64,000 nucleotides of DNA, from positions 6,312,001 through 6,376,000 of the forward strand of contig JAPWDM010000014.1 in NCBI GenBank assembly GCA_035578155.1, in the 5' to 3' direction. This stretch comes from Brachynemurus nebulosus (taxonomy: Eukaryota > Arthropoda > Insecta > Neuroptera > Myrmeleontidae). Made by a program: the position numbers and the translations under genes. The first letter of the stretch is position 1. Every line of letters starts with the position of its first letter. This document shows, in pieces, positions 24,480 to 35,218 of this stretch. The notes beneath the pieces were generated by a model, which had not been told where the DNA came from, did not search any database, and was given only the letters and a program-made list of their open reading frames with translations.

Positions 24480-24570
24480 ATACGAGCGAAAAAGTTACGC
24501 AAGAGCCGCACAGCGGCGAGTGCGTAATTGCGCGAGTGCCTTACAACCGAGCTACGTACTATACTTTATC
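24480..24570. other. Short CpG-rich patch
   Basis: ACGAGCGAAAAAGTTACGCA and the following ~55 bp hold many CpG dinucleotides in otherwise CpG-poor DNA. It could be unmethylated or regulatory, or part of an old repeat. No gene start can be attached. Confidence 0.25.
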
Positions 24571-25666
24571 TACGACTAACATGAAGTTCACCATAAATAA
24601 TATAAATTGATACGAATACAGTACATTAAAATTGTGTAAAATTTGAAATTTATTAAAAACATATGTAAACATTCAGTTACCAGGTAAAATTTTTGTACAG
24701 ATTTTAATATAATATAAAATATAAGAATTAATAAAAGTGTAGTAAGCTGTGGTATTTTACGCATACGCGTGTGTAAAGATCAATTTTCTGTACAGCTGTA
24801 TGTAAAACAGAGTTTACATAGATAGAGTATTTTGTACAATAAATAAGCAATTTCATGGTAGTCGGAGATAAAGTTTTCTTTTGCTCGCCAACTGTATTTG
24901 AACTAGTGTACTGTACAAATTTCAGAAACTAAAAAATGTTCGGTGATGGTAAAAGTTTGGAAAACACTGACCTATTCGAATAAATAAATACCTTCTGCTG
25001 AAGACTAAAAAAACTTATACAGATATTTAAGGAATAAAATCAATAAATTTTCAGTGCAGTATTTTAGTAGCAGTAATTTTAAAAACTGAAAAATGTATCA
25101 AAGTTTTTGTTTTATTTTTTTTTTAGTTATTGTCAAATAGAAAAAATAAAAATTTCAAAAGTAAAAGCTAAAGAAATAAATGTTCGTAATGAACGTTGCA
25201 ATTTTAAATAAAAATAAAAATATTCCAAACATATGAACATTCATTTCTCTTGCGGGCAAATTAATTTCAATAATGTTTTAATTTTCGGACATATGGTGAT
25301 ACATTAGGCCTACGTAATATATTATGTGTAGTTATTATTTCATATGTACTAGTGAATTAGTGAATACGTATGTGGATATGCATGTGATATTACGTTACAT
25401 TTTTTATTTATTGCGGATTATATAGTAGGGGACAGTAGGCAATTGCTAAAAAGACGACCATTCAAGCGTAACCGAGCGTAGTTAATCACTGGTAAAATTG
25501 GCTAGGTGAATGGTAGATTGGGATTTGGCTTTAATAGTTGGGTAAACTTCTTTTTGCGGAGGCTGCAGAAGCTTTTAATTGGTGTATGTTACTTCACAAC
25601 TTCTCAAATGACGGCAACTCTAGCCGCCGTAATTATCGTCTGAAATATTTTAAAGCATTTACCATA
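24571..25666. other. Unassigned AT-rich interval
   Basis: No repeat structure or coding signal I can support. Confidence 0.5.
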
Positions 25667-25668
25667 TA

Positions 25669-26551
25669 CAGTAGAGCTTCAATACAGTTAACATCAGTTT
25701 TGTTAAGTGACGTCATTTTTTTCTCACTAAAGTTAAGAGGATTTTATACAAATAGAAAGAAACAATATTATTACATTATACATTTTTAAGACAAAGATAT
25801 AAATTCTATAAAAGTTATATACGTAGTAAAAAAAAAATTCATACAGTATGATTTAAAGAAATTGGTTTGAATGTCACAAGAGTATTCAAATTTAAGCTTT
25901 TCTCTGTTGAATTTTAGAACTTCGGTTGTAACTTAAAGTTCATAAATGTTACTAATTATGTTTATTCAAAGTGAAAAATCGAACAATATTACAAAAACAA
26001 AGGGAAATAGGGTTAGTTACATATTTTTCGTGACATAACTAAGGTTGGTTATGAGCCGAACTATAAAGCTATAAATTATAAAATCTTAAAACTAGTAATA
26101 AAGGCTAGTAATAAAGGCTACTTACTCAATTCAGTTATTTACTTAATATACCTAATAAATAAAAGATAAATAATAAATACCAAAATACTTGAATACCAGG
26201 TACTTAATAACCAATTCGGAGAATTTGGTGAATCCAAAGCAAATCGTAATAGATTGAAAAATAGATACGGTACTTGTCAATTGTCCGTTCAAGACACAAA
26301 AAAAAAAAAATTCTATAGCAGATATTATCTAAAACGAAGAACTTTCTAACAGCAATATTTTTAATGAAATTTATACATTAGTATAAAATCCAATTAATAG
26401 TTTGGTCTTGTACGTCACCTATGACTTAAATTATCATTTAGTCCCGGTCATGTATTTATTATATGACCGTCACTGACCTCAATCTGCTACATTAAAATTA
26501 AGTTTCACTAAAGTTTACCAAATTTTTCTTTACTTTAGTAAAGCTCCGCTG
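25669..26551. mobile_element. Tigger/pogo-like element (TA target)
   Basis: TA flanks (25667-25668, 26552-26553). The ends are CAGTAGAGCTTCAATACAGT and, inverted, CAGCGGAGCTTTACTAAAGT. CAGTAGAGC-type ends are typical of Tigger-like elements. The subterminal TTTAGTGAAAC and TCACTAAAGTTAAG motifs are inverted relative to each other. No transposase remains in the 883 bp. Confidence 0.6.
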
Positions 26552-26988
26552 TAGATAATATATGTAGAAAGAATGTCGGTGACCAAAAAAATATCAAAAC
26601 AGTAAAAAAGTACAATTAATATCCAGTTACGCTATTGGTGGAAAGTGACAGAGATGCACGAGTTCATATAGGATTTTATTGTTCGAACTACAAAATCCTA
26701 AAAAAACTGAAGAACTTGCACAATTTAAAAAAAAAAGAATTCGTTTTCAATTTGTATGAAATTTTCGTCTAATTTTTCACTAAAAAAGTATTTTTTGCAG
26801 GGATATTGACGTTAAGTTTGGTTTGCATACAAAGCATTAATATAAAGTATATAAATTTTAAAAATCGGTCGTGTAGTTGTTGAGTGAGGACGCCATTTAA
26901 CCTTAAAAATGTTGTTTCGAGAAAAACGTATTGAAAATTTTGGTATGTAATTGTCAAAACGCTATTACTTCGGTACTCAATTTATATA

Positions 26989-27211
26989 CAGGGTTTAAAA
27001 CAAATAGCTCTCGTCCTTTTGTGGGGTGACTCCTAGCACCTTGTAGACACTAAAACCGCAGGAATTTTTTCGGAATTAACAGTCGTGTCACCCCTCAAAA
27101 GGATAAGAGTTATTTAAATTTAAATTCCGAAAAAATTCCTGCGGTTTTAGTGTCTACAGGGTGCTATGAGTCACCCCACAAAAGGATGAGAGTTATTTGT
27201 TTTACACCCTG
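26989..27211. mobile_element. 223-bp fold-back MITE (TA target)
   Basis: TA flanks (26987-26988, 27212-27213). The arms of ~90 bp are near-perfect inverted repeats (CAGGGTTTAAAACAAATAGC; CCGCAGGAATTTTTTCGGAA), with a ~40-bp centre that echoes the arm (GTCACCCCTCAAAAGGATAA). Mariner-type MITE by target and ends. Confidence 0.9.
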
Positions 27212-27213
27212 TA

Positions 27214-28080
27214 TAGAATACCTACGTATATACATATTATGATTGATACAGGCATCCACAGAAGTAGTAGATACTATTTCACAGTTTTGAGAGCGTTTTG
27301 AGTTCACCTGTTAAAATATACGAAGAACTTCGAATATCGCTCTGAAAATTTGAGAGTACACTATTAAATTTTATTAATATTTCAAGAAAAAAAATTTAAT
27401 TTTTTTTTTAAAATTTATTCTAGAAAATCGATTGCTGTAAATTTCTAGAATAGGATACTATACTTTAAAATTCGTTGTTGCTAAAAATACCTATTTCCAA
27501 CCTATTTACGATACTTTAAACAGTTTGTTGGTTAGTTTGTTTCAAAATGATTCACCGACACAATTTTTGAATATACAAAGAGAATTGCAATTTTAATCCA
27601 TAGAATTCTTCTGTCTTCAACTTCAGTGAATAGGTAGTAGTGCAATCGACTGCTTGCAAACATTGTCAACAATTATTATTGATGCATTTAATAAGAACAT
27701 TGCAAGCAATTACAAATATTATTATTTCATCAGAGTTCTGTTGGCGGTAAACTGAAAAGCATATATTCAAATGTTTCAACCAAAATGTTATGCATAGTGT
27801 AAACAAAGTTTGTTTAAAATATTTCGAACTAGAAGCAAACAGCAAAAGCTAATGTAAATAGAAATTAATTAAATACTATAGATAGATATCGTCGATATGA
27901 TCTGTAAACCTCCTTTGTTCACCTTGATAATTATTTCTAATTAATAGGTACGTATTTAGAGATTTAGTTTAATAACGGTTTCTATTTATTTCGAATTGAA
28001 CGGGTTTGATGAATTGGAAATAGAATTTATAGAAAGTTTTGATATGCAATTGGAAATATTAAAGCACTAGGTACAGGATG
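27214..28080. other. Unassigned AT-rich interval
   Basis: Nothing supported apart from a TACAGGATGTCTAC phrase at 28073 that looks like an orphan mariner-type MITE end. Confidence 0.5.
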
Positions 28081-28081
28081 T

Positions 28082-28453
28082 CTACAAAAAAAACTCCGTG
28101 ATTTTGAAGTTGAATAATGGTAATAACATCAAACATTTTACATAGGGCTTCCGAAACTGTCGAGCTACTGGGGGCCCCGAGACGTCGTGAAGCATCGTCC
28201 GAGAATGCCTCGCTAAGAAAGGGAAAATAATGTTAATATGTAGTTTCCTTTTTATTTGCTCGTCGGTTATATATCTTCCGGGAAAAATAAAGATATATAG
28301 GACAATGATGAGTACTTCCGGGTGTAAGTATATTTTTTGCTCGTCATTCCGGTCAAAGGGGTACCGCCGGACATGATTTGTACCTTTGGGGTACTTTTTA
28401 TTAATCTTTTTCCATGCCCTGGGTGTCTCGCTATCCCTAATTAAAGGCTGCAT
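28082..28453 (-). CDS. Unassigned 123-codon open frame
   Basis: The minus-strand frame starts at an ATG (28453; MQPLIRDSETPRAWKK) and stops at 28082. Its first half is Lys/Arg/Asp/Tyr-rich; the second half has two hydrophobic runs (LIIVLYIFIF and the terminal LLPLFNFK region). Base composition is somewhat richer in G+C than the flanks. I recognise no domain, see no splice or promoter signal, and note that it begins next to an orphan MITE-like end. It may be a chance frame or an old repeat. Confidence 0.2.
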   Translation of the reverse strand: MQPLIRDSETPRAWKKINKKYPKGTNHVRRYPFDRNDEQKIYLHPEVLIIVLYIFIFPGRYITDEQIKRKLHINIIFPFLARHSRTMLHDVSGPPVARQFRKPYVKCLMLLPLFNFKITEFFL

Positions 28454-28492
28454 TGTGTCAAGGGTTATAATAAGTTTTAGTTTAAGTATTTA

Positions 28493-28728
28493 CACTGTTC
28501 AAAAAAATACAGTATATTGTTTAGCCTATCTACTTATCATACACCAAAGCTCATCAAAATAGAAGATGAGCTTTTGAATAATAGTTGACTTATAAATTAT
28601 TATTCAATCAATTATTATTCAAAGTCAATTATAATATTATTCAAAAAGCGCATCTATTATGATGATCTTTGGTGTAACATAAGTAGATAGGCTAAACAAT
28701 ATACACATACTGTATTTTTTGAACGGTG
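28493..28728. mobile_element. 236-bp fold-back MITE with degenerate neighbour copy
   Basis: TA flanks (28491-28492, 28729-28730). The ends CACTGTTCAAAAAAATACAG are inverted; arms of ~90 bp include TAGCCTATCTACTTAT. Immediately to the right (28850-28960) a diverged piece repeats AAAAAGCGCC...TTTGGTGTGTTGTAAGTA...GGTAAGCAATAT, a second, partial member in the same orientation as the right arm. Confidence 0.85.
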
Positions 28729-28979
28729 TAAATATACTAGAACCTTGCCAAAAAATTAAAAATTTTTTTTATACAGTTATTTTTTAAGCACTCTCTTCTA
28801 CAGTTAATACATACCATATATTCAATAAATTATTTATTACTCAAAAAGCGCCCCTTCGATTTTGATGAAATTTGGTGTGTTGTAAGTACATAAGGTAAGC
28901 AATATTTTGTATTTTTTTGAAAGGTCTCAGTATACTCGAACCATACTAAAAAATAAAATATTTATTTTATGCAATTATT

Positions 28980-29404
28980 TTAAAATTTTAAAATTTAGGG
29001 AAAAATGTCAAAAAAATGTATAATATAGTCCCAAATATTACCTAAATTTTGGCGTCAGTTTTGTTCTCCTAGGTGTTATAGTTTTTGAGAAAATCGAGTT
29101 TGAAAAATTACAGCATTCACACATATTTTGGTTAATATTTCAAGGACAAATCAACGTTAAGGGTCAATGACCCTGTATTTGGTATTCACTTGAGGTACCA
29201 TTGCTACTACATGTATTATTACAGACGTCGGCTATGGGGGCCATTTCCCTATGCTTATCTTGCTATACCATTTCGAAAAAATCGGTCAAGTAACTTTTGG
29301 GTGAGAAGGTCAGCCAATTGTAAAAATGCTGTTTCGAGAAAATTGTATTTGAACCTTTGGTATGTGATAATTAAAATGAAACTACTTCGACACACAATAG
29401 GATA
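28980..29404. repeat. Dispersed repeat flanking MITE insertions
   Basis: 29270-29404 is related to 26843-26986: AAAATCGGTC, GAGTGAGGACGCC/GGTGAGAAGGTCAGCC, AAAAATGCTGTTTCGAGAAAA, GTATGT(A/G)AT, ACTTCG, then CAAT..TATA. In both places the similarity ends exactly where a CAG-ending element begins. Confidence 0.55.
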
Positions 29405-30137
29405 TACAGTGTGATTCACAAGGAAAGGTATCCAACTGTATCTCTAAGAAATTTTTGAAAATTTTGTAGATTGTAGATCTTATTAAATCTAATCACGAAT
29501 CATATTTCGTTCGTGCCCATAAGCGGTTTAAGGGAGTGAAACTCACCCGTGAAGTTTTTTTTCAAATCTCTTAAATATCTTGGAAATGGTAACAGCTTTG
29601 GTAGGGAAACTATATATATTCGTAAATGGCACTTTAAGATCTTTATTATGATACCAAAATTAAAGTTATGAAAACTTTGGGGTTTCATCCCCCACCCGCA
29701 ACCCCTAAATTTATCAGGTATTTTTTGGTAAGAACGAGGGCTGTTATGTGTAAATAAAAGAATTTTTAATTAATATATTTTGCACCACACCATTTTATTT
29801 CTTGTTGCATAAATACACCCTTTGCTTATACAGCCATTCCTTTGAAACATACCCTTTGCATTTCGCTCCCGCGGCCAGATTTTAATTTTATCTTGAAAAA
29901 GGGTCGTAGGTTAGTTCGTTCCCGACTTGTTATCTACTGACAGGTAAAATTAATTACTTAAAAATATTCAAACTGATACATAACAGCCATTCTTTAGTTA
30001 CGGACATGACATTTTCACGCACTTTACACGCCTTCTTATAAGAAAAAAAAAGAAGTTATTGTTTTGTTATAAATCAATACTAAGCAGATAGACAAATATG
30101 TACACAATATTTGTACTGAATATAAAATACATATAAC

Positions 30138-31522
30138 TAGTTGCAGAGTTTTTGAGGTATCAAAGTCCAACAAAAAGGAAAGATGTATTTTTAGTAAGAG
30201 ATATACATATTTTATTATATTAAGAAGATAAAATACTTTTGCAATAAAGATGGATATAGAGTAATTATGTCTAAACTCCCCCTATTAGTTGTTATATCTC
30301 TCACTCAGGTAATATTGAATGATACATACAATTTATAAAAATACACTACGTTGTAAAAAAAAGTAATCGATTTTGAAATAGTTTGCTTATTTATATAGTA
30401 ATGCAATTATGTACCTACTTAAATAAGTAATTTTAAATTAAATAAATTTCCTATGAATGTTTTTCAATATGGGAACCATTTTTTCCGTCGTAAAATTATT
30501 TTGTATAATATTATTAAGTACTCCCTTATCGAAGCTGTCCAGATCTGTTTTATGTTTTACATGTTTTTTTCTTTCTCTTTCAGCAAAAATAGCTTCCGAT
30601 CCATCATTTTTTTTTTTGCTTCACTAGCTATTCTAGTTAAAGTTGCCAGCAATATACCCGTAGCTGCAGTAACACGATTTTTAACTTGAGTTAATGGGAT
30701 TTTCACACCATCACTTTCACTTTTCATAAACACTAACACATTTAAAATGATAAGTTTTGCTTGTGGACTTAACATTTTATTTTTAATACTCGTATTCATT
30801 TCCATATTTAAATTAATTAAATATCAATAGATAAAAATCCGATTAAAATAGAGGGTATAAAAAAGTATAATAATAATCAAGAATACGATAAATTAAAAAA
30901 AAATTGTTAAAATATCGAAAATTGTATCTCGCAGGTAAAGCACTTGACTAGCCAAAGCTAAGTAAAAGTACTGATTCTAAAAATTACAAATTTATTTGTA
31001 AACATTCAAATTTTGTAAAACTAATAAACAGATTTTATTGAAAAATTCATAATAATAGCAATATTTACAAAGGTAGGTTTTACGCAGGTTTTATGACTGT
31101 ATCAGGTAGTTCAATAAAATTGAATACATTTCAATTAATTAACCACTGAAAAATACAGACTTTAAAAGAGAAAATTGTAGACCGTTTTATTATTTGCAAT
31201 ATTTAGTAAATTGTTCAGAAAGTATGAAATATTAAAAATTAAACGTTTCTAAACTACAAGAAATATGTAATATAATTAAAACTAGAAATACCTATGATAA
31301 GAAATTTAATGTTTCAAAACGACTTAACGCTACCAATTTTAAAATATTAAATTCTAACAGAAAAATTTTTTATGAAAAATACCCTTACATAGTAATAATA
31401 ACATATTTTGGTATTTATAAATACGATTTTTTTAATGGTGTAGACCCTTACTTTCATTTATTTAACGGAGTACTGTAGTAAAACTGGAAGTGGACTTTAA
31501 TCGCTCAGAAACTTTGCAACTA
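30138..31522. mobile_element. hAT-like element with a helix-turn-helix ORF fragment
   Basis: The ends TAGTTGCAGAGTTT and AAACTTTGCAACTA are inverted. The flanks CATATAAC and CCTATAAC form an 8-bp duplication with one mismatch. Its boundaries are also defined by alignment to the uninterrupted host element at 43152-43742. The interior contains an 82-codon minus-strand frame (30557-30805) described separately. No full transposase. Confidence 0.8.
30557..30805 (-). pseudogene. Helix-turn-helix-like N-terminal fragment
   Basis: The 82-residue minus-strand frame reads LSPQAKLIILNVLVFMK, then PLTQVKNRVTAATGI and LATLTRIASEAK, ending in a Lys/Met/Glu-rich tail. The order resembles N-terminal HTH regions that precede DDE-type endonuclease domains in some arthropod transposase-like proteins (R-x-A-x-A-x-G-x-S-x-A-T-x-x-R-I pattern); this is recollection, not a search. 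No DDE domain follows. It sits within the 1385-bp hAT-like insertion, so it is either cargo or part of that element's relict gene. Confidence 0.4.
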
Positions 31523-32179
31523 CCTATAACATTATTAGTTTTAATGCTAGAGATATGTTACGGACGCGACAAAAAGGTACTTTTTTGTGACGTCCGTAAC
31601 ACAAACTCTGTTAGCTCTAGCATTAAAACTAATAATATTATGAATATTATATTCAGTACAAATATTGTGTACACATTTGTCTATCCGTTTAGTATTGAAA
31701 ATTTATAAGAAAAAAATAACTTCTATTTTCTTTTCTTATGAGAGGATGTGTAAAGTGCGAGAAAATGTCATGTCCGTAACAAAAGAATGCCTGATTAACT
31801 TGGGAAAAATTTTAACTTTTTGATTTAATAATAAGCAAAAAAATATGGTCAAAGAATTTCGTACTTTAGTAATGATTTGTTATAAACTTGCGATATATTT
31901 TAAAGTACACAATTTAGAAGGAAAAAATACACTGCACCCCACCCCCCTTTCCTGTTTACTGATATCTATACAAATTTTATTTACTTACTTATTTATTATT
32001 ATTTGTCGGTACAATTGTCAATTATCAAATTTTCAGGGGTGAGTTTCACCCCCTTAAACGTGCTTATGGGCACGAACGAAATATTGCTCGCGATTAGTTT
32101 TAATAACATCTACAAAATCCACCAAAGTTTCAAAAATTTTTGCGAGATACAGTTGGATACCTTTCCTTGTCAGTCAAGT

Positions 32180-33729
32180 ATGAAAAATAACATTTTACGA
32201 AAAGAAACAAGTGAATTTTTCCTATTGTGGAAATATCCTATTAATTAAGTGTCTATTGGAAAAGAGACAGTAACAGAGCTTTTCCCACTTTACTCGATAA
32301 ACGATAACAGAATTCCATATATTGGTGAATTGTGGATAATTTGTAATAATATGACATTTATACGTATGTATATCCGTCGTTAGGAATGAAGTATGTGCTC
32401 CTAGCTCCTATATGCACCTAGTATGGTCGTTGCACGAGTACATATAGCAAGCAATTTCTATGTGAAATATTTTTAATAAAGAGCCATTCAGTGAATTGAC
32501 AATAAAAGAAAATTTTATTTCTCTAAAATATGTACTACTCATGCTACATTATAGTGAAAAGGTGTTTGAAAAGTAATACAATGAAGTAGTCTAAGTAACC
32601 TCAATTTATAACATGAGTTTTTACATTTATTTTTGAAAATGAAATCTATAAAATTTAATGGTTTATTTATTTTGTAGGAAAAATAACATTTAAATTTTAA
32701 ATGTTTTATGTAATTGAAATAATTGTTTTTTGTTTTAATTATAGTTATTTAATGAGCGCTCGTAGCTGTTTAAAAATATTTAAACACATCCCAGCAAAAG
32801 GCAAAATGGTGTGGCAAGATGGACGGCGTCAAGCTGTCGGGGGCGCCAAATACGTCTGTAGTAGTATTCAGCATAACATAGCGAATTTCCGTTGACAAAA
32901 ACTAAATTTTATCGGCAACCAGTTTAGCTAGAATAATAGTTCGAAACCTTTTCTATGTGATTTGTTTCTCCTCTTGTGAAAAAAATGGTGTGAAAAAATG
33001 TTGCAAAAATTTTTGAACTTGAGGAAATTTTGGCAAAACACTTTTTTTTCACGAAAAATGCCATAAAAACCATGTGACCTCAAAACAAATTTCTATCATA
33101 GTCCTCAGCTCAAGTCGCGTCATGACAGTGGCTGTAATTATTGAATTTTCAATTTGAAAATTCGCTAAAAAGGCGTAATATATTATGCAGATACCACAAA
33201 TAAAATTAAATCAGTAATGTAAATGAATCGCTACATTTTGAGTCTATCTTCTGGAAAGTATCTACGTTGATCAACGTCTTTAAGTTTACTGCAACAATAT
33301 GATAAAATTTTTAAAGCTTCTACAATAGAAAACACATGATAATTTTTTAAAGACGTTACATTTTAGCCAAAACTATTATACTCAGATCGGATTTCGACAA
33401 ATGAGATACTGATCAACAGAGGATTATTCTAGGGTTGGTCTAACAGAGCCCATATTTTGAAATTTGGTTTTGTTTACGATTCGTCAAAGTTTAAAAGAAA
33501 TTAACTAAACTTGGTCTGACGTCATTAAACAAATGCAACAAATTAATCAAAATTAGACTTACCAAAATTTTCTGTCTTTTTTTCTTTTGTTATTTTCATA
33601 TTAGAGTCACTATAGTAATGTAAAATTGTACGTCTGATTTTGCTTCATTTATTAATTACGTCAGACTAATTTTAGATAATTTAACCTATACTATCCTTAC
33701 AGAAATTTTCATTTCAAATAGATTCTTTC
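32180..33729. other. Unassigned interval with one repeat-like patch
   Basis: 32790-33000 holds a G+C-richer patch (ATGGACGGCGTCAAGCTGTC; CAGCATAACATAGCGAATTT). The latter phrase recurs inverted at 49998-50020, so I treat the patch as a dispersed repeat. The 64-codon frame over it (32701-32895) is preceded by TTTTAATTATAG, acceptor-like, but the repeat explanation is simpler. Confidence 0.4.
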
Positions 33730-33733
33730 TTAA

Positions 33734-34634
33734 CCCTAGAATCATACGTACACGTCAAAACGACGTACGAACTTCTCTACCTGCTCCAATACTACGACTT
33801 GTTGTTACTTGTTTGCTGTGAGATTTCTGTTATCTAATTTATTTGTTATTATAACACACCACATATATTTATTTTGTTTATAGTCATTGTCGTTTTGTTT
33901 GTATTGAAATAGTGTCCGTCAAAAGGACGTCGATGTATGATTAACGTATGTTTTTTTTGAAGATTTTGTACACTACATATAAAAGTTTTCCTAATTTTTT
34001 TTAAAATTTATTAAAGATATGGATGTTATAATTAATTTATTCAATGATTATGATAATGTGAAAGATGATTACAGCTGTTTGACTTATAGAGATGACATAA
34101 TACTGAAGTTTTAATATATTGAATCGAAAACTAAAGAATGCATTTCGAATGACTTAATAAAAGATTAACAATTTATTTTGTGGAAAATATTTTAATTTTT
34201 ATTATTTTTTGAGATCTTATTCGAAAAATTACTAACAAATTTTAGAAAATTTAGAAATGTGCCTAATGGGGAAATAACTACATATCTATAGGAATATTTA
34301 TGACTGAAAAATTTCACATTCTGTAAAGTCACACATGTCCACTGACTCATAATAGCTCATAAATTAATTATTGCAATTGATGTATTTATGTATTTTTTAA
34401 TTTTTATAATGAAAATATGCTTTGATAAAAAGATTAAAAAAATTAATAAATATTTACATTAAGAAATTTTTCCAAATCCAATTTTTTTAAATATTTTGTT
34501 CGCTTTTGTAGTATTGTTATGTAAAAAAATGTTTTTTGCAAATAAACTCTAAAACTCTCCGTAAAAAGTCCATCCGTCAAAACGACGTCGATGTATGATT
34601 AACGTTTCTCGTAGACCAACGTATGACTCTAGGG
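33734..34634. mobile_element. piggyBac-like element with CCCTAGA ends
   Basis: TTAA flanks (33730-33733, 34635-34638). The ends CCCTAGAATCATACG and CGTATGACTCTAGGG are inverted repeats; TTAA plus CCC-starting ends is the classic piggyBac signature. A subterminal motif CCGTCAAAAGGACGTCGATG (33918) recurs with one change at 34572, each followed by TATGATTAACGT. A 31-codon frame (34020-34112, MDVIINLFNDYDNVKDD) may be the start of a deleted transposase. At 901 bp it is non-autonomous. Confidence 0.85.
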
Positions 34635-34638
34635 TTAA

Positions 34639-35218
34639 TATTATTTACTCTTCTATGAAATTTCAATTTTTAATGAAGAAGTAATTAGCTAAAAGGTATT
34701 CACAGGTTAGAAATCTTTCCCGGTGATTAAGAGTAATTTGTATCCAGAAGATAAGTTCAGGGCCGCGAAGAGAAATGACAGGCTCCGGAAACAGAGCACA
34801 ATATATTTTAAATTTCTCCATAAAAAAAATACGTAGCGAGCAAAAAAAAAGAGCTTGTTTCACTTCTTTTCGGGCCCCGATCGACGGCTATGGGCCCTCT
34901 CTTCCAGCGCGAGCCTCAGAACTGCAGCCCTGGCTACCTCACACTCTTGTCGGACCTGGAAAAGTGTAACAGTTATGATATAGTGTTTTATTAGATTGTT
35001 ACTATTTTTTTGTACGTTAGTGTACGTAGGTATTTTTATATTTGACATTTAATACAAACGATTTTTAATTATTTTTATTCAAATATTTTAATAAATTCCA
35101 AAAAAAAACCTGAAATATATTTTCTTTTGCATCCAAAACATATTAATTTATTTTTTATGATTCTATTAAACATAGAATATGATTGGAAAATAAATTACAA
35201 TTTTATCTTTTTAAACTA
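34639..35218. other. Interval with an orphan G+C-rich segment
   Basis: 34757-34965 has CAGGGCCGCGAAGAG and CGGGCCCCGATCGACGGC, GGGCCCTCTCTTCCAGC. These phrases resemble ends of hAT/Tip100-like repeats, but I cannot pair the ends. Overlapping frames on both strands are not called as genes. Confidence 0.35.

Larger units (their letters stand above)
29831..31794. mobile_element. CAGCCATT fold-back element copy 1, split by a hAT
   Basis: The left part (29831-30137) and right part (31523-31794) together match the uninterrupted copy at 43152-43742 (TTACGGACATGACATTTTCA, CGGCCAGATTTTAAT, TACTAAGCAGATAGACAAAT). A GACGTCCGTAACACAAAC hairpin marks the centre near 31590. The left flank TA is at 29829-29830. 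The size without the hAT is ~571 bp, against 591 bp for the other copy. Confidence 0.85.
29407..32178. mobile_element. Outer element of a triple nest (TA target)
   Basis: TA flanks (29405-29406, 32179-32180). The inverted ends share CAAGGAAAGGTATCCAACTG followed by TATCTC. The arms continue inward (CGAACGAAATAT, TGCCCATAAGCGGTTTAAG against CTTAAACGTGCTTATGGGCA) to ~170 bp. It is interrupted by the element at 29831-31794, itself split by a hAT at 30138-31522. Without insertions it would be about 0.8 kb. No transposase. Confidence 0.75.

Noticed and set aside
32701..32895. 64-codon frame after an acceptor-like TTTTAATTATAG
   Set aside because: The 3' part contains a phrase repeated inverted near 49998, so a dispersed repeat is more likely than an exon.
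34757..34965. G+C-rich segment resembling a hAT/Tip100 element
   Set aside because: Only one credible end; no 8-bp duplication could be found.
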